A stretch of DNA of 64,000 bases from Luteimonas padinae (GCF_014652935.1 NZ_BMZT01000001.1:124001-188000); one strand, 5' to 3'; shown: positions 45,485 through 54,977, counted from the stretch's first letter. A program made the numbers and translations. The notes: generated by a model from the sequence alone, not told the origin.

Positions 45485-45972
45485 GGTGCGGCTCCGGCGA
45501 AGCCGGCCTCGACGCGCAGCTGGCCGTCAGTGCGCTCGACGCGCAGCGACGCCGGTGCGATGCCGTGCGTGTCGACCAGCCCGCCGAGCCAGCCGAACAG
45601 GGCTGGCGACGCGACCCGCTCGAACTCCAGCACGAAGCTGCCGTCGGGCGCCGTGCGCTGGCGGCTGGGGGCGAGACCCGCCTCGCGCGTGCTGTCGAGC
45701 AGCAGGCGCTGCAGGGCCTCGCCGCCGGGCGGCTGCGCGGTTGCCGCGGCGGAGGTGCCGAGCGCGGCCACCGCGGCCTCGGCGGCGTGCAGCGTGGCCA
45801 CGGCGCGGGCATGCCGGGCTTCGGCCTCCTCGCGCAGCGCGCGCAGCGGCCACAGCAGGCCGTACCACCAGGCGAACGCGGCCAGCATCGCGGCCATGGC
45901 GGCCAGCATCGCGCGCTCGCGTGGTTCGCGTCCCTGCCACCAGCGGCGCAGTGCGGTGATCATGTCGTTCAT
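45481..45972 (-). CDS. gspM: Type II secretion system protein M
   Basis: 163 residues. Short cytoplasmic start (MNDMITALRRWWQGREPRERAM), one membrane helix (AAMAAMLAAFAWWYGLLWPL), a coiled-coil stretch and a small C-terminal ferredoxin-like domain. GspM supports GspL in the inner-membrane platform. The ATGA overlap with gspL indicates coupled translation. Sequence identity in this family is low; assignment relies on topology and position. Confidence 0.85.
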   Translation of the reverse strand: MNDMITALRRWWQGREPRERAMLAAMAAMLAAFAWWYGLLWPLRALREEAEARHARAVATLHAAEAAVAALGTSAAATAQPPGGEALQRLLLDSTREAGLAPSRQRTAPDGSFVLEFERVASPALFGWLGGLVDTHGIAPASLRVERTDGQLRVEAGFAGAAP

Positions 45973-47060
45973 GCCGAGGGCTCCAGGGCCAGGCCGGTGT
46001 GCAGGCCGCCGGCCACCTCCGTGCTGCCGCCTTCCACCAGCCGCCAGCCGTCGGCGGCGAGGCTGCCCCGCAGGGCCTCCAGGTCGGCCGCGTCGCGATG
46101 GAACAGCCGCGCGCGCAGGCGGTCGCCGCGGGCGTATTCGAGGTCGACCAGGTGCGTGCCGGGGCGCGCGTCGACGGCGGCGAACAGCGCGCCGCTCGCC
46201 GCCGCGAACTCGCGCGGCGCGTGCGCGGCCTGGAGGCGGCGGTCCAGCCCGGCCGCGTCGCCGCCGCTTCCGGGCAGGGCGGCGTCCAGGGTCGCCGCCG
46301 CGCGCGATTCCAGCGCGCGCGCGGCCAGTTCGAGGCGCAGCGCCTGGGCCGCCACCAGCAGCAGCGGCGACGCGAGCAGCGCCGCCGCCAGCCAGGCGAG
46401 GCGCCGCCGGTTGGCCGGGCGCGCGCGCCTGGCCGCGGGGGCGAACTCGCCCTGCAGCAGGTCGAGCTCGGGGGCCAAGGCATGCCCGGCCAGCGCATCG
46501 AGTCCGCCCTCGATCCGCGACACCGGGCGGGTGCCGAGCACCTGCGCCGCCAGCGCCGGCTCCGCGGCGAAGGCGAGCCCCGGGCCGCGCGCCAGCCAGC
46601 GGTCGCCGGCGTCGAGCAGGTTCACCGGGGCGTCGTCGTCCGGGGCGGGCAGCAGCAGCTGCTCGGGCACGGCGGCATCGGGCATGAAGCCGGACGCCGC
46701 GGCGCGTTCGAGCCAGGCGCGGAGCAGGGCGGGGTCGACCGCGGCCATGGTGCGCCGGGTGGAGGTGCCGGCCGGATCCAGGGCCACGTGCAGGGTGGTG
46801 GGCCGGGCCAGGCGCGCGGCCAGCAGCGCAGCGGCCGCCGCCTGCGCCTGCGCCGCACTGTGCGCGGGCAGTTCCATGGTGTCGATGCGCACGGCGTCGC
46901 CGGGCACCACCAGCACGCCGTGCACGGGCCCGGCGCCGGTGGCGGCGGAGTCGCCGGCCCGCAGGCTCCGCCGCGACAGCACGCGGCCGCCGTCGTCCAC
47001 GTCCAGCAGGGTGGCCGGCGCCGCCGGGTCGGCAGGGAGGAACAGGATGCGCTTGCTCAT
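45969..47060 (-). CDS. gspL: Type II secretion system protein L
   Basis: 363 residues. An N-terminal cytoplasmic actin-like domain (ILFLPADP, GVLVVPGDAVRIDTMELP, VDPALLRAWLERAAASG) that docks GspE is followed by a membrane helix near residue 235-255 (LAWLAAALLASPLLLVAAQAL) and a periplasmic ferredoxin-like domain. GspL links the cytoplasmic ATPase to the inner-membrane platform. The ATG at 47060 overlaps the gspK stop; the upstream in-frame ATG at 47075 is less likely. Confidence 0.9.
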   Translation of the reverse strand: MSKRILFLPADPAAPATLLDVDDGGRVLSRRSLRAGDSAATGAGPVHGVLVVPGDAVRIDTMELPAHSAAQAQAAAAALLAARLARPTTLHVALDPAGTSTRRTMAAVDPALLRAWLERAAASGFMPDAAVPEQLLLPAPDDDAPVNLLDAGDRWLARGPGLAFAAEPALAAQVLGTRPVSRIEGGLDALAGHALAPELDLLQGEFAPAARRARPANRRRLAWLAAALLASPLLLVAAQALRLELAARALESRAAATLDAALPGSGGDAAGLDRRLQAAHAPREFAAASGALFAAVDARPGTHLVDLEYARGDRLRARLFHRDAADLEALRGSLAADGWRLVEGGSTEVAGGLHTGLALEPSA

Positions 47061-48034
47061 TCGTCGTGTGTCCATCGCCGCGCGACCAGGCGCACGGGAC
47101 CATGGGAATCGCTGTCCAGCAGTGCGCTCAGCACCACTTCGGCACCGTCGTATTCGACTTCGGTGCGCAGCGAGAAATAGCGGGTGGCCAGGCGGACCTG
47201 CTGCATCGCGTCGTCGCCGAGGCCGGCGGCGCGGATCGCATCGAGGCTGAAGAATTCATGCAGCTGCCGCCAGCCATGCGCGGGGCGGGCGGCGATCACG
47301 CGCCGCGCCGCCGCCGGGTCCAGGGCGTTGTCGCTGAGCATGCTCAGCAGCAGGGCGTCGTCGTCCTCGAGCGTGTTGAGGTTGATCGGCGACAGCGCGT
47401 TGTCGGGCTGCGCGCAGACGTGGGGACGCAGGCGCCCGTAGGCCCCGGCGTCGTGCGCGACGATGGCGCGCAGCTCGCTGACCTCGGCCAGCAGCGCGCC
47501 CGAGGTGCGATAGCCCGGGCCGCGCGAGGCATAGGCGGGATCCTCGGCGCCGGAGGGGCCGGGAACCTGGTCGCGGTCGATCCAGTCGACCAGCGCATCG
47601 GCCATCGCCGCGGCCTGGCCGGGGGTGAAGTCGAGCGCCTGCAGCAGGGCCCGGTACTGGCGCACGCCCGCTTCGCGCCGGATCCACTGGTTGGGCGCGC
47701 CCTCGACCACGCTGTTGAGGTTGAAGCAGGCGCTGGCGTCGTCCAGGCGCACGCGCATCACGCCGCCGTCGATCGGGAACACGAAGGGGCGGCCGTTCCA
47801 GCCTCCCTCCAGGGTGGTGCGGCCGTCGCCGCGGTCGAGCTGGTGGATGCGCGCGCGCGCCAGCTCCTCGCTGCCCAGCGCGTACCACTGCGCCTGCGCC
47901 AGCGCCTGGGCGTTGCCGGTGCGGCGCAGGCCGAAGCGGATGTCGTCCATCACCGCGACCAGCAGCACGGTCATCACCGCCACCAGCAGCAGCACGGTGA
48001 GCAGCGCGGCGCCGCGTTCGTGCGCGCCGGTCAT
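47057..48034 (-). CDS. gspK: Type II secretion minor pseudopilin GspK
   Basis: 325 residues. A short leader ends at ERG, followed by ALLTVLLLVAVMTVLLVAVM, the hydrophobic pseudopilin helix with the large-pilin variant cleavage site. The globular part includes FNLNSVVEG and DALVDWIDRDQ, conserved in GspK. GspK caps the pseudopilus tip with GspI and GspJ. Overlaps gspJ by four bases at its start (ATGA) and gspL at its end. Confidence 0.93.
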   Translation of the reverse strand: MTGAHERGAALLTVLLLVAVMTVLLVAVMDDIRFGLRRTGNAQALAQAQWYALGSEELARARIHQLDRGDGRTTLEGGWNGRPFVFPIDGGVMRVRLDDASACFNLNSVVEGAPNQWIRREAGVRQYRALLQALDFTPGQAAAMADALVDWIDRDQVPGPSGAEDPAYASRGPGYRTSGALLAEVSELRAIVAHDAGAYGRLRPHVCAQPDNALSPINLNTLEDDDALLLSMLSDNALDPAAARRVIAARPAHGWRQLHEFFSLDAIRAAGLGDDAMQQVRLATRYFSLRTEVEYDGAEVVLSALLDSDSHGPVRLVARRWTHDE

Positions 48035-48699
48035 GGCGTGACCCCGGGCAGCAGGAAGCGCTGGCGCACATGGCCGATGGCGTCGAGCTCGAGCTCCAGT
48101 TCGACCGCTTCGGGCAGCGAGTCGGCACCGCCGAGCCAGCCGTCGTTCCAGCGGCCTTCGTCGAGGTAGGCCACGCGCGCGGCGTTGACGCCGTCGATCA
48201 GCACCCGCGCCGGCGGCGGCGCGGCGCCGTCCACGGCCGCGCGCGCGCTGCGCTCCAGGCGGCCGTCGACGATGCGGTACTCGACGTACTCCAGCGAGGC
48301 GCGCGGCAGGCCTTCGGGATTCTCGTGGCCGCGGCGGACGAAGGCGAACAGCGGGCCCGACTCGCCCGGGCGGCCGCCGATGAAGGCATGGCGGGTGTTG
48401 CTGCCGTCGGCCCTGCGCACCAGGCGCACAGCCGCCTGCGAAAGGTCGGCGCGGAGCAGGGCGCGGGCGCGCTGGAATTCGCCCAGGCGGTCCATGCGCT
48501 CGCGCAGCACGCCCTGGCTGTCGGCGGCATGGGCCATCACCGCGACGCCGGCGGCGGCGATTACGCCGAAGATGGCCAGTGCGGCCATCACTTCGAGCAG
48601 GGTGAAGCCACGCAGCGCATCGCGTGCGTGCATGGCCGTGTGCGCGCGTGCCGTCGTGCGCTTCGTGAGCGTCGTGCGCGTCGCCGTGGCCTGGTTCAC
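48031..48699 (-). CDS. gspJ: Type II secretion minor pseudopilin GspJ
   Basis: 222 residues if translation starts at the GTG at 48699, which overlaps the gspI stop (GTGA) and has GGAG nine bases upstream. The mature N-terminus is RG|FTLLEVMAALAIFGVIAAAG, so the leader would be about 31 residues, longer than usual. The ATG at 48633 would give a short leader but lacks a Shine-Dalgarno. The body (FIGGRPGESGPLFAFVRR, SLEYVEYRIVDGRLER) fits GspJ, a tip pseudopilin. Confidence 0.88.
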   Translation of the reverse strand: MNQATATRTTLTKRTTARAHTAMHARDALRGFTLLEVMAALAIFGVIAAAGVAVMAHAADSQGVLRERMDRLGEFQRARALLRADLSQAAVRLVRRADGSNTRHAFIGGRPGESGPLFAFVRRGHENPEGLPRASLEYVEYRIVDGRLERSARAAVDGAAPPPARVLIDGVNAARVAYLDEGRWNDGWLGGADSLPEAVELELELDAIGHVRQRFLLPGVTP

Positions 48700-49166
48700 T
48701 GCGCGACGCTCCGGAACAGCGAGACTTCCGCCGCCACCCGCGACTCGCCCGGTGGCGAGACGCGGATGTCCACGCGCAGCAGCGAGGGATCGGCAGTCGG
48801 GGCGGTGCTGCGGGTCCAGCGCCAGTCGCGGCCGCCGGCCTCTTCGCTGCCGGCCGCCTGGTCGGCGAGTTCGCGCACGTCCAGGGTGGCGGCCTCGACC
48901 GCGACGTTGTCGGCGACCACCGCGGCCAGCACGCGCTCCTCGATCGCGACCGCAGTGCGCGTGCTTTCGCCCGAAAGGTTGAGCAGCCCGAGCACGGCCA
49001 GCGCGAATACCGCCAGCGCGACCAGCATCTCGATCAGCGAGAAGCCGGCATCGCTCCAGTGCCGTGGCCCCGTGCCCTTCGCACGGCGTGCGGCGATGCC
49101 CCGGCGGAGCGTCTGCACGCATGCCTCGACACGACGCTGGGCGGAGATTTCAGCGCGCGCGGCCAT
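48696..49166 (-). CDS. gspI: Type II secretion minor pseudopilin GspI
   Basis: 156 residues. The prepilin site is DAG|FSLIEMLVALAVFALAVLGL with Glu5 present. The ATG at 49166 yields a basic leader of about 41 residues, long for the family; no internal ATG offers a shorter one. The body (RTAVAIEERVLAAVVADNVAVE) matches GspI, the nucleator of the pseudopilus tip with GspJ and GspK. Overlaps gspH by 17 bases. Confidence 0.88.
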   Translation of the reverse strand: MAARAEISAQRRVEACVQTLRRGIAARRAKGTGPRHWSDAGFSLIEMLVALAVFALAVLGLLNLSGESTRTAVAIEERVLAAVVADNVAVEAATLDVRELADQAAGSEEAGGRDWRWTRSTAPTADPSLLRVDIRVSPPGESRVAAEVSLFRSVAQ

Positions 49167-49602
49167 CGACTGTCACTTCGCCACCGTCGTCGACCGTGAC
49201 CTGCATCCGGCGGCCTTCGCGCAGCAGTACCAGGCTGCCGGGCTCGGCGGCGCCGGTGGGGTCGAAGCGGAAGCTCATGCGCGCATCGCGACGCGGCAGC
49301 TGCGGCTGCGTGCCGGGCGCCCAGTCGACGGCGGCGAAGGCGCGGCCGTCCAGCGGCTGCCAGCCGTCGAAGCGACGGCGCGAGAACCCGTAGCCGCGCG
49401 CAGTCACCGCCACTTCCACCGTGCGCATGCCGAGGATGGCCTCGTCGCGCGCGTGCGCCAGCCGCGCCGCGAACGTCTGTGTCTCCTTCACCAGCGCGTC
49501 GTCGGTGGACGGCAGGGTCAGCGCCACGGCGGCGCCCGCCAGGCCGATGACGGCCAGCGCCACCATCAGCTCGACCAGCGTGAACCCGCGCGCGCGCCGC
49601 AT
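49150..49602 (-). CDS. gspH: Type II secretion minor pseudopilin GspH
   Basis: 150 residues. A five-residue basic leader ends at MRRARG|FTLVELMVALAVIGLAGAAV, a textbook prepilin N-terminus. The globular part includes LAHARDEAILGMRTVEVAV and SLVLLREGRRMQVTVDDGG, as in GspH. Minor pseudopilin at the junction of tip and GspG filament. It starts nine bases after gspG and overlaps gspI. Confidence 0.9.
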   Translation of the reverse strand: MRRARGFTLVELMVALAVIGLAGAAVALTLPSTDDALVKETQTFAARLAHARDEAILGMRTVEVAVTARGYGFSRRRFDGWQPLDGRAFAAVDWAPGTQPQLPRRDARMSFRFDPTGAAEPGSLVLLREGRRMQVTVDDGGEVTVDGRAR

Positions 49603-49611
49603 GGCCGTGGC

Positions 49612-50130
49612 TCAGCGCCAGTTACCGATGTCGGCGTTGTCGCCGTCGCCGCCCTCGGCGCCGTCGGCACCGAAGGAGAACACGTCGAAGCCGCCGCTGC
49701 GGCCCGGCTGGCGGTACTGGTAAGCGTTGCCCCATGGATCCTCGGGCAGGCGGCGGATGTAGCCGCCCTTGCGGTAGCGATCGGGGCGCGCGAGGCCGGA
49801 CGGCGCTTCAAGCAGCGCGTCGAGTCCCTGTGCGGTGGTCGGATAGGCCAGGTTGTCCAGGCGGTAGGTCTCGAGCGCCTGCTCCAGCACCGCGATGTCG
49901 GCGCGCGCCTTCTCGGCCATCGCGCGGTCCTGGCTGGGCATGACGTTGATCATCACCACCGTCGACAGCAGGCCGATGATCACGATCGCGACCATCAGCT
50001 CGACCAGGGTGAAGCCGCGGGCATGGCGCCGCCGCCTGCCGGATGGACGAGGCCTGGCAGCGCCGGGAGCCGCAGCGTGTCGCGGGGCGGTGGATCGGGG
50101 AGCGGTGCGGTCTTGCATGTGGGCCTCCAT
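49612..50130 (-). CDS. gspG: Type II secretion major pseudopilin GspG
   Basis: 172 residues. The mature protein begins FTLVELMVAIVIIGLLSTVV and continues with QDRAMAEKARADIAVLEQALETYRLDN, YPTTAQGLDALL and the calcium-loop region DPWGNAYQYRQPG...FSFGADG, all standard for GspG, which forms the pseudopilus shaft. The leader before the cleavage Gly is about 39 residues and rich in Arg and Pro; usual leaders have 6-10. The ATG at 50130 overlaps the gspF stop (TGATG); an ATG at 50118 would shorten it only slightly. Confidence 0.94.
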   Translation of the reverse strand: MEAHMQDRTAPRSTAPRHAAAPGAARPRPSGRRRRHARGFTLVELMVAIVIIGLLSTVVMINVMPSQDRAMAEKARADIAVLEQALETYRLDNLAYPTTAQGLDALLEAPSGLARPDRYRKGGYIRRLPEDPWGNAYQYRQPGRSGGFDVFSFGADGAEGGDGDNADIGNWR

Positions 50131-51335
50131 CAGCCGGCCACGAGGGCGTTGAACTGCAGGATCGGCAGCAGGATGGCGAGCACGATCACCGCCACCATCG
50201 CGCCCAGCACGATGATGATCAGGGGTTCGAGCAGGCTCATCGCCGCCGTGGTGAAGGTGTTGAATTCGCGTTCGAGGTAGTCGGCCGCGCGGTCGAGCAT
50301 TGGCGCCAGCCGCCCGCTGTCCTCGCCGCTGGTGGCCATGTAGAGGAGCGTCGGCGGGAACACCGCGGCGCGCTTCATCGCGCTCGACAGGCTGCCGCCC
50401 TCGTGGATGACCTCGACCATCGATCCGGTGGCCTCGCGCAGCACGGTGTTGCCGACCGTGCGCGCTGTGATCGCCAGGCCTTCGATCAGCGGCAGGCCGC
50501 TGTCGGACATGGTCGCGAGCGTGCGCGCCATGCGCGCGGCGTGGACATCGCGCAGCAGGCGGCCCAGCAGGGGCAGGCGCAGCAGGGCGGCGTCGAAGCG
50601 GCGGCGCAGGGCGGGGCGGTGCAGCAGGCGCGTGGTGGCGAAGGCGAGCGCCGCCAGCAGCACCAGCAGCGGCAGCCACCACGCCACCAGCGCGTCGGAG
50701 ACGCCGATGACGATGCGCGTGAGCAGCGGCAGCTCGCGACCCATGGATTCGAACTGCTCCACCACCTTCGGCACCACGAACACCATCAGCGCGATCACCA
50801 CCAGCACTGCGGTGACCGCCAGCGCGGCCGGGTACACCAGCGCCGAGACCAGCTTGCCGCGCACCTGCTGGTCGCGCTCGTGCAGGTCGGCCAGGCGTTC
50901 GAGGATGGCGGGCAGGGCGCCGGTGCCCTCGCCGGCGGCGACCATGGCGCGGTACAGCGGCGGGAAGGCGCGGGGCTCGCGCGCCATGGCGTCGGACAGG
51001 CGGAAGCCTTCGACCACGCGCGCATGGGTGGCCATGACCACGCGCCTCACCGGCGCGCGTTCGGACTGGCTGCCGATGGTGCGCAGGGCCTCCTCCAGCG
51101 GCGCCGCCGCCACCAGGGTGGCGAGCTGGCGGGTCAGCAGGGTGAGGTCCTTGCCGCTGAAGCGGCCGCGGCTGCGCGAGGCCTGTTCCGCGCGCGCGGT
51201 GGCCGGTTCCACGCGCACCGGCAGCAGGCGGCGGCCCTCCAGCAGGCGGCGCGCATCGGCGGCGCTGCCGGCATCGATCACGCCGTCGCGGCTGCGGCCC
51301 TGGACGTCGAGCGCGGAGTACTCAAACGACGCCAT
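50130..51335 (-). CDS. gspF: Type II secretion inner-membrane platform protein GspF
   Basis: 401 residues. Starts MASFEYSALDVQGRSRDGVIDA, then two repeated GspF domains, each with a FxRQLATLVAAA.PLEEALR-like opening and membrane helices near 170-190, 220-240 and 375-400 (ALAVTAVLVVIALMVFVVPK; PLIIIVLGAMVAVIVLAILLP). GspF is the polytopic core that works with the ATPase GspE in pseudopilus assembly. The start overlaps the gspE end by 14 bases. Confidence 0.95.
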   Translation of the reverse strand: MASFEYSALDVQGRSRDGVIDAGSAADARRLLEGRRLLPVRVEPATARAEQASRSRGRFSGKDLTLLTRQLATLVAAAPLEEALRTIGSQSERAPVRRVVMATHARVVEGFRLSDAMAREPRAFPPLYRAMVAAGEGTGALPAILERLADLHERDQQVRGKLVSALVYPAALAVTAVLVVIALMVFVVPKVVEQFESMGRELPLLTRIVIGVSDALVAWWLPLLVLLAALAFATTRLLHRPALRRRFDAALLRLPLLGRLLRDVHAARMARTLATMSDSGLPLIEGLAITARTVGNTVLREATGSMVEVIHEGGSLSSAMKRAAVFPPTLLYMATSGEDSGRLAPMLDRAADYLEREFNTFTTAAMSLLEPLIIIVLGAMVAVIVLAILLPILQFNALVAG

Positions 51336-52827
51336 GGTCCTGCAGCTCCTGGCGGGTGACGCGCATGGCTTCCTCGAGCGTGGTGTGGCCGCGCAGCACC
51401 GCGGCGCGCGCGGCGTCGCCGAGGCGGCCCGCGCTGGTGAAGGCGGCATCGGCCAGCGCATCCTCGTCGGCACCGGCGCCGATCAGCTGGCGGATGCGCT
51501 CGTCGACTTCCAGCGCCTCGTGGATGCCGAGGCGGCCGGCATAGCCGGTGTGGCTGCACTGCGCGCAGCCGGTCGCGCGGTAGAGCGTGGCGCGGTTCGT
51601 GGTGCTGTCGCCGAGCAACCGCAGCGCCGACGCCAGCGCTTCGCCGGCCATCGGTTGGCGGCAGGCCGTGCACAGCCGCCGCAGCAGCCGCTGCGCCAGC
51701 ACCAGGCGCAGGCTGGACGCCAGCAGGAAGGGTTCGATGCCCATGTCGCGCAGCCGCGTGACCGCGCCCGGCGCATCGTTGGTGTGCACGGTCGACAGCA
51801 CCAGGTGGCCGGTGAGGCTGGCCTGCACCGCGATCTGCGCGGTTTCCGGGTCGCGCACCTCGCCCACCATCACCACGTCCGGGTCCTGGCGCAGGATCGC
51901 GCGCAGGCCGGCGGCGAAGCTCATGCCCACGCGCGCGTTGACCTGGGTCTGGCCGACGCCGTCGATGGCGTACTCCACCGGGTCCTCGACGGTGAGGATG
52001 TTGCGGCGGCCGTCGTTGAGCGCGACGAGCGCGGCGTAGAGCGTGGTGGTCTTGCCGGCGCCGGTGGGCCCGGTCACCAGCACGATGCCGTTGGGCACGC
52101 GCAGCGCGCGCTGCAGCGCGTCCAGCACGCCCGGCTGCATGCCCAGGCCTTCGAGCGACAGCGTGCCCTGGTCCTTGTCGAGGATGCGCAGCACCACGCG
52201 CTCTCCGCCGCGCGCGGGCAGTGTGGACACGCGCACGTCCAGCGCCTTGCTGCCCATGGCGAGGCCGATGCGGCCGTCCTGCGGCAGCCGCTTCTCGGCG
52301 ATGTCCAGGCGCGCCATCACCTTCACGCGCGACACCAGCAGCGGCGCGATGCGCCCGGGCAGGCGCAGCGCCTCGCGCATCACGCCGTCCACGCGCATGC
52401 GCACCACCAGCGCGGATTCGAAGGGCTCGATGTGCACGTCCGAGGCGCCGATGCGCGCGGCCTCGGCGATCAGGCCGTTGATCAGGCGGATCACCGGCGC
52501 GTCGTCCTGCGCATCGAGCAGGTCGGCGGTGGCGGGGATGTCGCCGGCCAGCGCGTCGAGATCGCCGGGAAGGTCGAGGTCGTCGGCGCCGCCGGCGAGC
52601 GCGGCGTCGGCGTAGATCTCGGACAGGCGGCGGTCGAAGGCCGTGCGCGGCAGCAGCTCCACGTCGAGTCCGATGCCGAGGCTGCGCCTCGCCTCCAGCA
52701 GCGCGGCGGGATCGGCGTCCTCGCGCAGGCCGACCCGTGCGCGTCCGGTCGCGTCGTCCACGCCCAGCAGCACCACGCCCTGGTGCTTGGCGAACGCGTA
52801 GGCGAAAGCGGGCAGGGGTCCGCTCAT
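51322..52827 (-). CDS. gspE: Type II secretion ATPase GspE
   Basis: 501 residues. Cytoplasmic hexameric motor. N1E region ends near RRLSEIYADA; the ATPase has SDVHIEPFE, LPQDGRIGL, Walker A VTGPTGAGKTTTLYAAL, the Asp box ILTVEDPVEY, Walker B MVGEVRDPETAQIAV and the His box GHLVLSTVHTND. The zinc-binding CxxC pair (LCTACRQPM and CAQCSHTGY) is intact. Its ATG overlaps the gspD stop (ATGA). Confidence 0.96.
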   Translation of the reverse strand: MSGPLPAFAYAFAKHQGVVLLGVDDATGRARVGLREDADPAALLEARRSLGIGLDVELLPRTAFDRRLSEIYADAALAGGADDLDLPGDLDALAGDIPATADLLDAQDDAPVIRLINGLIAEAARIGASDVHIEPFESALVVRMRVDGVMREALRLPGRIAPLLVSRVKVMARLDIAEKRLPQDGRIGLAMGSKALDVRVSTLPARGGERVVLRILDKDQGTLSLEGLGMQPGVLDALQRALRVPNGIVLVTGPTGAGKTTTLYAALVALNDGRRNILTVEDPVEYAIDGVGQTQVNARVGMSFAAGLRAILRQDPDVVMVGEVRDPETAQIAVQASLTGHLVLSTVHTNDAPGAVTRLRDMGIEPFLLASSLRLVLAQRLLRRLCTACRQPMAGEALASALRLLGDSTTNRATLYRATGCAQCSHTGYAGRLGIHEALEVDERIRQLIGAGADEDALADAAFTSAGRLGDAARAAVLRGHTTLEEAMRVTRQELQDHGVV

Positions 52828-54977
52828 CGGGCGGCGTCGGCGCCGGTGGCGGCTGCGTTGTCCACGCCCATGTCCGCAGCCGGGGTGGCCGTGGTGTCGG
52901 CCGGGCCCGCGGCCGGCGTGGTGGGCATGGCCGGTTCGGTCTGGCGCGACGCGGGCACCGGGGCTGATGTCGTTCCGGCGCCCGGCACCGGCATCGCCGG
53001 CGGATTCGTGCGCAGGTAGTCGCGCACCAGCTCGTCGAGTGCGTTCTCGCGCTCGCCCATCACCGGCAGCTGGCCGCGCATGTAGTCCCAGCGCCCGGCG
53101 CTCATCGCCTGCGCGTCCGCCGTGCTGCGCACGATGGTCGGGCGGATGAACACCATCAGGTTGGTCTTGTCGCGCGAGCGCGAGCGGTGCTTGAACAGCT
53201 GGCCGACGATCGGGATGTCGCCCAGCAGCGGCACCTTGGACACGGTGTTGCGGTCGTTCTGGTCGAGCAGGCCGCCGAGCGCGACGATCTCGCCGTCGTC
53301 CACCAGCACGCGGGTCTCCACCTCGCGCTTGTTCAGCACCAGCTCCGAGAAGTCCTCGCTCACCGGCCCGGCGATCGACGACACCTCCTGGCGCAGGGTC
53401 AGCGTGATGCCGCCGCCGGCGTTGATCTGCGGCGTGACTTCGAGCTGGATGCCGACGTCCTGGCGTTCGATGGTGCGGAAGGGGTTGGAGTTGTTGTCGC
53501 CCAGCACCTCGCCGCTGGTGGTCGGCACTTCCTGTCCGACCAGGATCCGCGCCTCCTCGTTGTCCAGCGTCAGGATCGAGGGCGTGGACAGCAGGTTGGA
53601 GGCGGTGTCGCTGTTCACCGCGTCGATGATCAGGCCGAAGGTGGCGTTGTCGTTGCTGCCGGCGATGCCGCCGAGCGCGCCGTTGATGCCCAGCAGCGAT
53701 TGCACCGCGGCCTGGCGCGCGAGGTCGAGTACGCCGTCGTCGTCGTTGCCCTCGCGGCGCTGCTGCTCGGCGTACCAGCCGCCGGCGATCGGCATGATCC
53801 CGGTGCCGGCGCCGGGATGCTGGGTGGCGAGGAAAGGCACGTTGCTGCCTTCCTTGCCGGCCACCAGCAGCTGCGCGCCGAGGCGCCTGGCGGCGTTGTC
53901 GGAAATCTCGACCACGATCGCCTCCACCAGCACCTGCTCGCGGCGGGTGTCGAGCTGGGTGATGACGTCCACCAGCAGGCGCTGGGTTTCGGGATCGGCG
54001 TTGATGATCAGCGAGTTGGCGCCGGGATAGCGCACGATCGTGGGCCGCTTGCCCGGCACCGCGCTGATCACCTGCGCGGTGGAGGCGTCGGCGGCACCGG
54101 CCGCGCTGGCGGCCACGGAGCCGCCGGCGTCCTCGCCGTCGGGCGTCTGGCCCACCAGCTGCTGCAGCACCGGCAGCAGCTGCTCGGCGCTGGCGTGCTG
54201 CAGGCGCACCACGCGCACGCCGCCGGTGCGCTCGGCGCGGCGGTCGAGCTCGAGGATGGTCTGGACCACGCGCTGCACCGCGCTGGGCGCGCCGCGCACG
54301 ACGATCGAATTGCTGCCTGCGACGGCCTGGATCGAGAGCTGCCCGCCGCGGCCTTCGCCGCCGCCGAACAGCTGGGTGACCGTCGCTGCGACCTCGCGCG
54401 CCGAGCTGTTGCGGAGCGTCACGGTATCGATGCCGGCGGTGTCGCTGTCGATCTGCGCCACCAGGCCGCGGATGCGGCGGATGTTGTCGGCGTAGTCGGC
54501 GACCAGCAGCGCGTTGCCCTGCGGCGTCGGGATCACCACGCCGCCGCGACCGACCAGCGGCTTGAGCGTTTCCGCGGCGATGCGCGCATCCACCGTCGAC
54601 AGCGGCAGCACCTGGGTGGTGAAGGCCGAAGCGCCGTAACCGCCGCCGGGCGACTGCACGGCCTGCGCGTCGGGCACCACGCGGTAGGCGCCGGGCCCGG
54701 CGCTCACCGCCACCAGGCCGTTGGCGCGCAGCACCGCCAGCAGCACGCCCAGCAGTTCGGACTCGTCCATGGCCACGTCGCGGGTGATGCTGACGCTGCC
54801 CTGCACGGCCGGGTCGATGATGAAGGTGGTGCCGGTGGCGCGCGCCACGTCCTGGATGAAGGCGCGGATGTCGGCGTCCTGCGCGGTCACTCCGGCACCG
54901 GCCTGGGCGAAGGCGAAGGGCGCGGGCTGGGCCGTGAGCGCGAGGACGAGGGCGGCGGCGAGGAGTCGGTGGTTCAC
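52824..54977 (-). CDS. gspD: Type II secretion secretin GspD
   Basis: 717 residues. GTG start overlapping the gspC stop (GTGA). Signal peptide (LLAAALVLALTAQPAPFAFAQ), N0 domain (DIRAFIQDVARATGTTFIIDPAV), N1-N3 domains (LKPLVGRGGVVIPTPQGNALLVADYADNIRRI and repeats), then the secretin barrel with LSTPSILTLDNEEARILVGQEVP, VGIQLEVTPQIN and TNLMVFIRPTIVR. The C-terminal 60 residues are a Pro/Ala/Thr-rich tail instead of a clear S domain. It forms the outer-membrane channel. The gspC-first, gspD-second order is that of the Xcs-type cluster rather than xps (where D is last). Confidence 0.95.
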   Translation of the reverse strand: MNHRLLAAALVLALTAQPAPFAFAQAGAGVTAQDADIRAFIQDVARATGTTFIIDPAVQGSVSITRDVAMDESELLGVLLAVLRANGLVAVSAGPGAYRVVPDAQAVQSPGGGYGASAFTTQVLPLSTVDARIAAETLKPLVGRGGVVIPTPQGNALLVADYADNIRRIRGLVAQIDSDTAGIDTVTLRNSSAREVAATVTQLFGGGEGRGGQLSIQAVAGSNSIVVRGAPSAVQRVVQTILELDRRAERTGGVRVVRLQHASAEQLLPVLQQLVGQTPDGEDAGGSVAASAAGAADASTAQVISAVPGKRPTIVRYPGANSLIINADPETQRLLVDVITQLDTRREQVLVEAIVVEISDNAARRLGAQLLVAGKEGSNVPFLATQHPGAGTGIMPIAGGWYAEQQRREGNDDDGVLDLARQAAVQSLLGINGALGGIAGSNDNATFGLIIDAVNSDTASNLLSTPSILTLDNEEARILVGQEVPTTSGEVLGDNNSNPFRTIERQDVGIQLEVTPQINAGGGITLTLRQEVSSIAGPVSEDFSELVLNKREVETRVLVDDGEIVALGGLLDQNDRNTVSKVPLLGDIPIVGQLFKHRSRSRDKTNLMVFIRPTIVRSTADAQAMSAGRWDYMRGQLPVMGERENALDELVRDYLRTNPPAMPVPGAGTTSAPVPASRQTEPAMPTTPAAGPADTTATPAADMGVDNAAATGADAAR

